Origin: Ignavibacteriales bacterium
GTDB lineage: Bacteria > Bacteroidota > Ignavibacteria > UBA10030 > SZUA-254
Reading direction: 5' to 3'
NCBI GenBank assembly: GCA_016214905.1
Contig: JACRMQ010000007.1
Coordinates: 460,408 to 524,407, forward strand
DNA length: 64,000 nt
Under the pieces are notes generated by a model. That model did not search any database. It saw only the letters and a program-made list of their open reading frames with translations, and was not told where the DNA came from. The stretch's first letter is position 1. The number at the start of each line of letters is the position of its first letter. A program made the translations under genes and the position numbers. Shown here in pieces: positions 35,002 to 43,091 of the stretch.

Positions 35002-36182
35002 TGCTTTCGTTCCTGAAGCTGGCGAATGAGTCTGGAGTATTCATCCTCAGTCAATTCGCCGAAAGCATATTTAGTTTCTATAGTTTCGCGGTCGAAATGC
35101 TGGCGGGCTTTTGTTGCAACCTGTTTATAAGTTTCCGCAGCTCTTATCCTAGCGAATCCGCGCAATGTTTCCATTTCTTCCTGATACATTGTTGCGAAGC
35201 GGGAGGTGTCGCCCGATGTGTCGAAAATTTTTTCCCCGCGTGATATTCGGCGTAAATTTACAAGTTCACCGAATTCTTTCACGCTTATGTTTTGAAGTAA
35301 TTCCAGCGCAATTTCAAACTCTTTCGCTTTTGTATAAAAGTGATAGGCGGCTTTGAATTCACTTTCTTTTAAAAACCAGTCTGCAAGTTCTTTGGAATCA
35401 TTCGACGGAAGATATGCGCGTTCGTAGACGAAAAAAGCCGTCGAATAATCCTTTATGTTCCTTTTAATAGCTCCAACGCTCTGTAAATCGTTCTCCACCC
35501 AGAAATACCATTCCTCGAGATCGTACCGGTTTTCTGTACGTGCTATTTCAAGGAAATCAGATGTGCGATCCCAGGCGCGTAAAAAACAATAAGTCAACAA
35601 GGCAATATCAAGATTGCGCGGATTATTATTGATTGCTGTCCTGAGTATTTCGATTAGAGCTTCTTTTTCGTTCCCCGGGAGCGAGAAAAATAATTTGATC
35701 GGAATACGCGGAAATCGCCGGAGTGTTTTTGTGTGATCATAAAATTGAAGTTTCAATTGTGGATTTGATGCCGGTGGTTCCAATTCAAGCTGTTCAATGG
35801 CGGCATAGAAACGTTCGGTATGCAATATTTTTTTTATAGAATCGTACCAGGGAGTTTCAGCGTCCTTGAAGGCACTGTCGAGAAACAAGCGCCAAGAGCT
35901 CAACAAACTTTCGGTGAAAGAATTTTCCTGAAGAGGAATAGTGGTTTTAAAAACTTCGATCAAATTATGATCGCGGTTAACAGCATCCTCGGCATTATTT
36001 GAATCTCTGACGATTTGATTCAAAAAATAATGTCGTAGCCACTGGCGTGTTAGAGTGTCGTTAACAGGGTGCTTGATTTCCGTTTTATCTTTCGTTACTT
36101 CGATCAGATGAACCGGATACGATCCCTGCGCGCCAAAATTTAGACGCTCTTTTGATGTTTGAAATAAATGAAATTTTGCCAC
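34998..36182 (-). CDS. unrecognised helical repeat protein with SHOCT-like C-terminus
   Basis: A 394-residue cytosolic protein of unknown function. It starts at a GTG with AAAGGA eight bases upstream. The middle (about 180-310) looks like TPR/helical repeats (ALLTYCFLRAWDRTSDFLEIA, WFLKESEFKAAYHFYTKAKEF). The last 25 residues, TKYAFGELTEDEYSRLIRQL, follow the SHOCT pattern (K.A.GEITEEEY), a short oligomerisation motif usually found at protein ends. It overlaps the zinc-ribbon protein gene by 4 bases and the pair lies inside the histidine-utilisation region without obvious connection to it. Confidence 0.7.
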   Translation of the reverse strand: MAKFHLFQTSKERLNFGAQGSYPVHLIEVTKDKTEIKHPVNDTLTRQWLRHYFLNQIVRDSNNAEDAVNRDHNLIEVFKTTIPLQENSFTESLLSSWRLFLDSAFKDAETPWYDSIKKILHTERFYAAIEQLELEPPASNPQLKLQFYDHTKTLRRFPRIPIKLFFSLPGNEKEALIEILRTAINNNPRNLDIALLTYCFLRAWDRTSDFLEIARTENRYDLEEWYFWVENDLQSVGAIKRNIKDYSTAFFVYERAYLPSNDSKELADWFLKESEFKAAYHFYTKAKEFEIALELLQNISVKEFGELVNLRRISRGEKIFDTSGDTSRFATMYQEEMETLRGFARIRAAETYKQVATKARQHFDRETIETKYAFGELTEDEYSRLIRQLQERKQ

Positions 36183-36341
36183 TATTATTGTCCTTTGTGC
36201 AACGGGAAGTGATCTCCAAGTTTACTTGAAAACAATGGTTGCATCTTCTTAAAATAGTATAATTTAGGATGCAAGAATATACAAAAAATTTCTACTGAAC
36301 TCCAAATCATTTCTTCAAAATTTTGATAAAATGGAAATATT

Positions 36342-37481
36342 TTATTCGGAATTCCTTAAAATATAAGAATTTAGCCGTTTCGGGAATTTTGGCAAATTCG
36401 TGCCTTTTTCAGTTAATTCTATATATTTCCTGAAAAAATAAAATGGATTTTTGCTGATCGCTTCAATCAATGATTCTCTTCCCATTTGCCTGTCAATCTC
36501 ACGTGCCATAACCATTCCTGTAATCGAGCCGTAGCTATTCCAGTAACCACTTAAGTTCGCTTTCCTTAGAATCTCGAAAACGGTTTTGTTCGTTACCGTA
36601 TCGGTTAATAACGCAGATGAATATTTATTAAAATCTGTGAACGCATTTCTGGTTTTATCATTCCAATCGTGCGGTAAATAACCTCCGCCTTGTTGTTCCA
36701 GAGAAAGGTAATAGGCGATTCCTTCGTTTTGAGTAAGATCGAGCAAAGCATCTATAGGCGATTGTGGTTTTGTGTAATATTCTTTCCATGAAGAAGAACT
36801 TTCTTTGTAGTTTCCGAATGCGGCATGAAATACTTCGTGTGCAACAACCCCCAGAAGAGAAATAAACCGATCTTCAACATCCGATCCGTATCTGACAGCA
36901 CTTGAAAGATTAACTACGATTGTCAGTTCTCCATCATCGTTCCCTGTGAATTCCGGAGAATCACCATGCCAAATAATTCTTCTCACATAGGCATCAGCAT
37001 TTTCATGCCCCAAAGCTACAATGAATATCGGTATATCAATTGATACTTCCGCATCGTTCGGAAAGATTTGTTCAACGGTTGCGGTTACGCGTTTACTGAA
37101 ATTTCTTTTTTTCAATTCTTCGAGAAGTTGTTTGATCTCTGAAACTTTGCTGCGTGCTTCCTCGAGATGGTAGATATCCGCATGAATGATTTGATGATAC
37201 TTTAACGAATCGAGATGGTTCAATAAGTTTCCGGTCACATTTCGGTCATCTGAAATCAAACCGGTAGTTGATGCGGCAATCCGATTTCCGCGGAGTCGGG
37301 CTATTTGCTGCGTGCTTACAGGTTGGTCTTCAAGCAAAGCGATATATTGTTCTGCCGCAGAATAATCGAGTGATAAACTTACATTGAATTTTGGATTCGT
37401 CTGTGAATTCATCAGGGCGGGGAATATTGATCCCCAGATGAACATTAACCTTAAATAATATTCAGTCTTTGAGATTAACAC
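36342..37481 (-). CDS. putative secreted zinc metalloprotease (DUF5700-like)
   Basis: A 379-residue protein with an N-terminal hydrophobic stretch (LRLMFIWGSIFPALMNS) that is probably a signal peptide. The zinc motif HEVFH is at 215-219 in VVAHEVFHAAFGNY and a third ligand is likely Glu253 or so in LTQNEGIAYYL, the gluzincin arrangement. The start is a GTG at 37481; an ATG at 37445 preceded by TAAGG is possible. It lies 39 bases downstream of hutU and may be cotranscribed, although a periplasmic protease has no evident part in histidine breakdown. Confidence 0.75.
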   Translation of the reverse strand: MLISKTEYYLRLMFIWGSIFPALMNSQTNPKFNVSLSLDYSAAEQYIALLEDQPVSTQQIARLRGNRIAASTTGLISDDRNVTGNLLNHLDSLKYHQIIHADIYHLEEARSKVSEIKQLLEELKKRNFSKRVTATVEQIFPNDAEVSIDIPIFIVALGHENADAYVRRIIWHGDSPEFTGNDDGELTIVVNLSSAVRYGSDVEDRFISLLGVVAHEVFHAAFGNYKESSSSWKEYYTKPQSPIDALLDLTQNEGIAYYLSLEQQGGGYLPHDWNDKTRNAFTDFNKYSSALLTDTVTNKTVFEILRKANLSGYWNSYGSITGMVMAREIDRQMGRESLIEAISKNPFYFFRKYIELTEKGTNLPKFPKRLNSYILRNSE

Positions 37482-37520
37482 GAAGATGGTTTTTGTTTTT
37501 CTTTATTAAAGAATCGATAT

Positions 37521-39182
37521 CTATTTCATCATTGGAACTTTTACGCTGAACTTCTTTGCGTTTGAAATTGCTCTGTCATAACCGGCATCTGTATGTCGGA
37601 TGATCCCCATGCCCGGATCGTATGTGAGAACTCTCTCGAGCCGTTTTTCCGCTTCTTTCGTTCCGTCTGCGACCACAACCATGCCGGCATGTATCGACAT
37701 TCCAATGCCAACACCACCGCCGTGATGAACGCTCACCCAGCTTGCGCCACCAACGGCATTTAGCAACGCGTTCAAAATGGGCCAATCGGCTATGGCATCG
37801 CTGCCGTCTCGCATTTTTTCGGTTTCACGATTAGGTGATGCAACGGAACCGCAATCGAGATGATCTCTCCCGATAACGATTGGTGCTTTTATTTCTCCGT
37901 TAGCAACTAAATCGTTAAATATTCTTCCCATTTTCGCTCTTTCGCCATAACCAAGCCAGCAAATTCGTGCCGGAAGACCCTGGAACTTTATATCTTTCTG
38001 TGCCTTATCAATCCAGCGGATGAGCGCTTTATTTTCGGGAAAAGCTTCTTTAATCGCAAGGTCAGTTCTGAAAATATCTTCCGGATTGCCCGAGAGTGCA
38101 GCCCAGCGGAATGGTCCTTTACCGTCGCAAAAGAGTGGACGGATATATTCCGGCACGAATCCGGGAATATCGAAAGCATTCTTCAAACCGTTGGCATAAG
38201 CTTCCCCTCGAATGTTGTTACCATAATCAAAAGCGATTGCGCCTTGATTTTTTAATTCTATCATGGATTTAACATGTTCAACAATTGAAGCCCGTGACAT
38301 TGTAATATATTTATCGGGATTTGATTTGCGAAGAGCTAATGCCTCGTCATATGATATCCCATGTGGGACGTAACCATTGAGCGTATCGTGAGCTGAAGTT
38401 TGATCGGTTAAAATATCGGGGATTATTCCCCGACGAACAAGTTCGGGAAGAACATCAGCCGCGTTTCCGAGTAATGCCACCGACACCGCTTGTTTTTTAG
38501 CACGTGCATCTTGAATCCAAGCGAGTGCTTCATCAAGATTTTCCGTCATTTTATCGACGTATTTTGTGCTCAACCGTTTTTCAATTCTTGAACGATCAAC
38601 TTCAATTGCAAGGCAGACTGCTCCATTCATGGTAGCAGCAAGCGGTTGCGCGCCGCCCATTCCACCAAGTCCGGCGGTGAGCAAAAATTTTCCCGCCAGT
38701 GATCCGTTAAAATATTTTTCCGCACATGCGGCAAATGTTTCGTAAGTTCCTTGTAGGATCCCTTGTGAGCCGATGTAAATCCAACTGCCGGCTGTCATCT
38801 GTCCATACATCGTAAGACCGAGACCTTCGAGTCTTCTAAACTCATCCCACGTTGCCCAGTGAGGAACCAACATAGAGTTGGATATCAATACACGCGGTGC
38901 ATCGGTGTGTGTTTTAAAAACACCGACCGGTTTACCGGATTGAATTAAAAGTGTTTCGTCATTCTCCAATGATTTTAAACTGCGGATTATTGCTTCGTAA
39001 CATTCCCAATCGCGTGCGGCTTTCCCTGTCCCGCCATAAACAATAAGTTCTTCAGGTTTTTCAGCGACTTCAGCATCAAGATTGTTCATCAGCATGCGCA
39101 TTGCCGCTTCCTGTATCCAACCCTTGCATGTTAATTGTGTTCCCTGCGGGGCTTTAATTGATTTTTTATCAATTGATTTCAT
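37521..39182 (-). CDS. hutU: urocanate hydratase
   Basis: Hydrates urocanate to imidazolonepropionate using tightly bound NAD, second step of histidine breakdown. The 553-residue protein has the usual length and motifs, including [40 protein letters not shown], the NAD-loop [13 protein letters not shown], and [15 protein letters not shown] near the C terminus. Histidine ammonia-lyase (hutH), which would supply urocanate, is not in the window. hutU is separated from hutI by about 5.3 kb. Confidence 0.96.
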   Translation of the reverse strand: MKSIDKKSIKAPQGTQLTCKGWIQEAAMRMLMNNLDAEVAEKPEELIVYGGTGKAARDWECYEAIIRSLKSLENDETLLIQSGKPVGVFKTHTDAPRVLISNSMLVPHWATWDEFRRLEGLGLTMYGQMTAGSWIYIGSQGILQGTYETFAACAEKYFNGSLAGKFLLTAGLGGMGGAQPLAATMNGAVCLAIEVDRSRIEKRLSTKYVDKMTENLDEALAWIQDARAKKQAVSVALLGNAADVLPELVRRGIIPDILTDQTSAHDTLNGYVPHGISYDEALALRKSNPDKYITMSRASIVEHVKSMIELKNQGAIAFDYGNNIRGEAYANGLKNAFDIPGFVPEYIRPLFCDGKGPFRWAALSGNPEDIFRTDLAIKEAFPENKALIRWIDKAQKDIKFQGLPARICWLGYGERAKMGRIFNDLVANGEIKAPIVIGRDHLDCGSVASPNRETEKMRDGSDAIADWPILNALLNAVGGASWVSVHHGGGVGIGMSIHAGMVVVADGTKEAEKRLERVLTYDPGMGIIRHTDAGYDRAISNAKKFSVKVPMMK

Positions 39183-39206
39183 TTTCTCAATACTCCGATA
39201 TATTTA

Positions 39207-39235
39207 TTATTATCTTTTATTGAATGATAAAACAA
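39207..39235 (-). promoter_or_regulatory. candidate promoter for hutU
   Basis: On the minus strand TTGTTT and TAATAA are 17 bases apart, 25 bases upstream of the hutU ATG, with a GGAG ribosome-binding site in between. The -35 box is weak and the region AT-rich, so chance is possible. No repeat suggesting a HutC operator was seen. Confidence 0.35.
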
Positions 39236-39243
39236 ACAGTTAT

Positions 39244-41889
39244 TTAATCTGCCGTCATCGTGACATCTCTAATACTTGGCATCAATAGAACACTATTCAA
39301 AAAAATTTTGTTTAGGTTTTCCCATAAAAGACGGAAGTTCGGATCATCTGCAAATAAAATAATATTTCCCGAACCGAGCTGCTCATGCACAAGAAACGGA
39401 GTTTCTGCAATCATCTTTTCGTTTTCTTTTGACATATATCCGCTCAAACGAGGCGATTTTGTGTAAATTCCAACATTGTAACCATTTGAGCTTAATTCAT
39501 ACATCGTGTTCCCCGTTTTAAGAACGGTTATGATAGAGTCATAACCAAAACCGAGAGGATGAGAATTATCCAGCTTTACCCGCAGGATTGTGCCGGGAAT
39601 ATACTCAAGTCGCTGCTTACGCTCTCGTTCTTCAACTGTCATACGCTTTTCAAGTTCCTCATCAGATAATTTGTCGTCTTTCTTCTCATCTTTTTTATCC
39701 TCCTTCTTTTCATCTTTTTTGTCTTCACCCTTTTTCTTTTCTTTAAATCTAATACCGGCAATTTTGCCGACTGATGCTGAAGCAAATGCAGCACCTCCAT
39801 CGATACCTATGAATGTTCCGCCACCCGCAATCCAAGTTTTAATTTTTTGAATTGCAACTGAATCAAGCTGGCTTTTATATCCGTTACCATTCCCCCAATC
39901 GTCAGGAAAGATTATTGTTGTGTAATCGTGAAGATCAATATTTCTGAGACGGTCAAGTTTTATCGGAATAAATTCTATGCCGTAGACATTATCAAACATC
40001 GACCATATAGCTCCATAAGATTCGGATGATGCGGGTGTGTTTGTTGCTACTATTATTTTAGGTTTTTTTAGTTTGACAGCTCTGTCAGAGCCGAGATTGA
40101 TTCCTTTTTCTGTGAATCCGCTCTTTGCCGAATAGATGGTTAGATTAAATTTTTCCGAAAGATCTTTCATGCACGCATGAATATCTTTTTGATTTCCCGA
40201 AATGGGAATGATTATAGAGCCACGTTCAAATTCTTCGCCATTACTCGTGAATTCTTTTAACGCGGTATGCACCTTGTAATCATGCTGTAATAACCAAACA
40301 ACGGCTTTGATCGCATTATCTGAATTCCATTTGATGATATAAGCGTAACTGGAATTTTCAACAGAAACTTTTCCCGGTTCAGGGAATACAGTTTGTATTT
40401 TTTCGGATGGTACTTGAAAATTTTTGTTTGTCCAGTATGTTTCCACCCCGAAGGCAACAGGCAATGCCCACGATGAGATATCGTAAAAAAATGTATCGCT
40501 TATTGCAGGTTCTTGCTCCATCAATGATTTTATAAGTCGCTTTGCCGGCTGTTCAAGCGAAATGATATAACTGCCGACCGGAAACTTTACGATTGTATCT
40601 TTATCCCGGAAAAAGGTATAAAGCCCTTCCGATCTGCATTCTTTAACTGTTCGTGAGATTTCAATTCCTTGTTGAAGAAGGAGCGATATCATTCGTTCTG
40701 TTTTTGATCGGTTTTTTGTCGGATCTATTATGTAAGTTTTAATAGGGCTGTTTGAACCTTCCTCGATCGCATCTTTAAAAAATTTATAATAGTCTCGTAG
40801 TAATTTCTCCCGATTTTCGGCGGTTGCTTTCAAAGTCGCTAATGAAGTTGCAAAATGGTGATCGAGCCGATCTTTAAGTGTGAGTATTGTTTCGTCGTAC
40901 CGTTTCACTCTGACTCCAACTTGTCCGGCTTGTTCATACGTCATCCCGATTGCACCATTGAGTGAGGGCCATGAATCGCCGAAGCCCGGATAAAAAAGAT
41001 CGAACACTTCACCACTCCAATAACTCCATCCCTTTGCATCGAACGCTTCAGCGTTCGCTTTGCCGAAAATTTCGCCCCACTCAATAGTGCTCTTCGGTAA
41101 ATTTTTATTGATCGGCTTGAACGAAGGGAAAAAGAAATAAGAACTGTTATAACCCATCTCGTGATAATCGGCATGGACTTGTGGTTTCCAATCACGATAG
41201 ATTTTAATCCGTGCCTGAGTTTCTTTTTGTGTAAGCCATGCCCAATCGCGGTTAAGATCGAAAAAATAATGATTCGAACGGCTTCCGGGCCAATCTTCGC
41301 TGTGCTCTGTAGCGGCACGGTCTTCAACCGGGTTCTTTCCGGCGCGGGTAACTTGAAAATTCACATACCGCTCGTGACCATCGGGATTCAACAACGGATC
41401 GATGAACACTATTACCTTTTCCAGTATCGAGGTCATTTCAGTATCGGTGCGCGAGGCAAGCTCATACATTACCTGAAGTGCGGCTTCAGAACTCGAAGCT
41501 TCATTACCGTGAACTCCGTACGATAGCCAAGTAATGGCTGGTGAAGATTTGAAAATTGACTCGGCTTCCCGCTCATTGGTCGTGCGCGGATCGGATAGTT
41601 TTTTCTGATTAATTTTAATCTGTTCGAGTTGTTCTAAATTTTTTGGTGAGCTGAATGCGAGTAAGTAAAGCGTTCTATTCTCATAACTCTCACCATAAGG
41701 AAAAATTTTTATTCTATCCGGAACAGATTCTTTCAGAGTGTTGATATATTTTTCAATTTGTGAATGAGATGTAAATTTGCTGCCGAGTTGATGCCCAATT
41801 ATCTTTTCCGGTGAAGGAACAGATGGATTATAACTCGGTTGAGCAATAAGATTGTTGAGTGAGATAAGAATGATAATAAAGTATTTCAT
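39244..41889 (-). CDS. secreted M14-family zinc carboxypeptidase with C-terminal GATase-like domain
   Basis: An 881-residue protein. The ATG at 41889 gives a clean signal peptide (KYFIIILISLNNLIAQ) and is preceded by AAAGG. The carboxypeptidase domain has the zinc pair His127/Glu130 in GVHGNEASS, the PLLNPDGHERY substrate loop, third ligand His in QVHADYHEMG and probable catalytic Glu in MTYEQAGQ. The second half looks like a class-I-glutamine-amidotransferase-type domain (YTTIIFPDDWG, IAGGGTFIGIDGG) common in FCB-group M14 proteins. It is interrupted by a charged Lys/Asp/Glu-rich insert (about 39600-39750). Cuts peptides outside the cytoplasm; exact substrate unknown. Confidence 0.85.
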   Translation of the reverse strand: MKYFIIILISLNNLIAQPSYNPSVPSPEKIIGHQLGSKFTSHSQIEKYINTLKESVPDRIKIFPYGESYENRTLYLLAFSSPKNLEQLEQIKINQKKLSDPRTTNEREAESIFKSSPAITWLSYGVHGNEASSSEAALQVMYELASRTDTEMTSILEKVIVFIDPLLNPDGHERYVNFQVTRAGKNPVEDRAATEHSEDWPGSRSNHYFFDLNRDWAWLTQKETQARIKIYRDWKPQVHADYHEMGYNSSYFFFPSFKPINKNLPKSTIEWGEIFGKANAEAFDAKGWSYWSGEVFDLFYPGFGDSWPSLNGAIGMTYEQAGQVGVRVKRYDETILTLKDRLDHHFATSLATLKATAENREKLLRDYYKFFKDAIEEGSNSPIKTYIIDPTKNRSKTERMISLLLQQGIEISRTVKECRSEGLYTFFRDKDTIVKFPVGSYIISLEQPAKRLIKSLMEQEPAISDTFFYDISSWALPVAFGVETYWTNKNFQVPSEKIQTVFPEPGKVSVENSSYAYIIKWNSDNAIKAVVWLLQHDYKVHTALKEFTSNGEEFERGSIIIPISGNQKDIHACMKDLSEKFNLTIYSAKSGFTEKGINLGSDRAVKLKKPKIIVATNTPASSESYGAIWSMFDNVYGIEFIPIKLDRLRNIDLHDYTTIIFPDDWGNGNGYKSQLDSVAIQKIKTWIAGGGTFIGIDGGAAFASASVGKIAGIRFKEKKKGEDKKDEKKEDKKDEKKDDKLSDEELEKRMTVEERERKQRLEYIPGTILRVKLDNSHPLGFGYDSIITVLKTGNTMYELSSNGYNVGIYTKSPRLSGYMSKENEKMIAETPFLVHEQLGSGNIILFADDPNFRLLWENLNKIFLNSVLLMPSIRDVTMTAD

Positions 41890-41899
41890 GTCGGAACCT

Positions 41900-42397
41900 T
41901 TATTTAGATTTGTAGGCGATGGCTGAGATTTCAACGCGTGCGTTCTTTGGAAGTGCTTCTACTTGCACCGTAACCCGTGCTGGGTAATTTCCTTCCTGAA
42001 AATATCCGCCGTAGATGTTGTTCATTTTTGCGTAATCGTGAATGTCCGTGAGATATACATTTGTTGATATTACGTCAGAAGAATCGCATCCTGTCTTTCT
42101 TAATATTAACATAAGATTATCAAGCACTCTTTTTGTCTCTGTCTCGATATCCTTATTTTCCAATAATCCGGTTTCCTGATTCAGAGCGATTTGCCCCGAG
42201 ACGAAAACGAAATTTCCTACTTTTTGTGCCGGACTGTATGGTCCAATTACGTTGGCATCGGTAATTGCTGTTCGTTCCATTGCCGAAGCAATCTCGTCCT
42301 TGACGATATTCCGAACTCGCTGTTCATCAGTTTGGCACCCAAGTAAGGTTATTACCAAACAGATAACAATTAACAATATAAAATTTGGCTTATTCAT
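41900..42397 (-). CDS. RidA-family protein exported as a lipoprotein
   Basis: RidA proteins hydrolyse reactive enamines/imines made by PLP enzymes and are normally cytosolic with about 130 residues. This 165-residue version carries an added N terminus with a lipoprotein signal (VICLVITLLGC, Cys21) and a short linker helix before the RidA domain. The domain keeps GPYSPAQKVGNFVFVSGQIALN, the conserved Arg141 in NYPARVTVQVEALP and the final VEISAIAYK. It starts 10 bases upstream of the carboxypeptidase, so the two are likely an envelope pair. Whether it still deaminates imines outside the cell is unknown. Confidence 0.85.
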   Translation of the reverse strand: MNKPNFILLIVICLVITLLGCQTDEQRVRNIVKDEIASAMERTAITDANVIGPYSPAQKVGNFVFVSGQIALNQETGLLENKDIETETKRVLDNLMLILRKTGCDSSDVISTNVYLTDIHDYAKMNNIYGGYFQEGNYPARVTVQVEALPKNARVEISAIAYKSK

Positions 42398-42466
42398 AAT
42401 ATTTCCTTTTCAACTATATTTTCTCAAAAATCCCAAGCTCTACGCTCCATGCTCTTTGCTCATAAC

Positions 42467-42949
42467 TTAAAGCTTATATCCAATTTTTCTGAGGAAATCT
42501 TTTCGGTTCTTAATATCGGCATCAGTTTCAATTCCTGTAGACTTTACCCCATCGATAACACCCATAATTCCTCTGCCTTGTTCGGTCTCAGCGATGATAA
42601 CCTCAACCTGATTTGAGGTTGAACAAAAGATATTACAAACTTCTGACAGGTTTTTAATAACGTTGAGAATGTTGATTGGAAATCCATTCTCCATAAATAT
42701 GATGAATGAGTGTCCGCATCCGATTTCCAGCGCATTCATTCGGGCGATTTCCATAAGCTTCTGATCGTTGCCGATATAACGGACAAGAGCAGGTCCCGAA
42801 GCTTCACAAAAAGCAACACCGAATTTCATGTTTGGATTTGTGGAAACTATGGCTTCGTAAATATCTTCCACGGTTTTAATAAAGTGCGCCTGACCTAGTA
42901 TGAAATTCATATCGGCAGGTTTTTCGATCGAAACAATTTTAAATTCCAT
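42467..42949 (-). CDS. adenosine-specific kinase (DUF355/COG1839)
   Basis: A 160-residue protein of the small adenosine-specific kinase family first described in archaea. It shows DMNFILGQAHFIKTVEDIYEA, MKFGVAFCEASGPALVR, IGCGHSFIIFM and GRGIMGVIDG, all family hallmarks. It has a good ribosome-binding site (AGGAG) and is separated by 142 bases from priA, so it probably has its own promoter. The family is patchy in bacteria; its true role is not settled. Confidence 0.87.
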   Translation of the reverse strand: MEFKIVSIEKPADMNFILGQAHFIKTVEDIYEAIVSTNPNMKFGVAFCEASGPALVRYIGNDQKLMEIARMNALEIGCGHSFIIFMENGFPINILNVIKNLSEVCNIFCSTSNQVEVIIAETEQGRGIMGVIDGVKSTGIETDADIKNRKDFLRKIGYKL

Positions 42950-43091
42950 ATTTAACTCCTATGGGACTGACATTTTCCATGATAATTACAATTAATGACC
43001 ATCAGGGATGATGAAGATCCATATCAATTTCTAAATTTTTTATTGGAAAATCAAATAAAACTTCCCCGAACAAAAATGGAGTTTGTATTTA

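Noticed and set aside
39590-39850. Ser/Phe-rich plus-strand open frame
   Set aside because: Antisense of the Lys/Asp/Glu-rich insert of the M14 protein, an artefact of low complexity.
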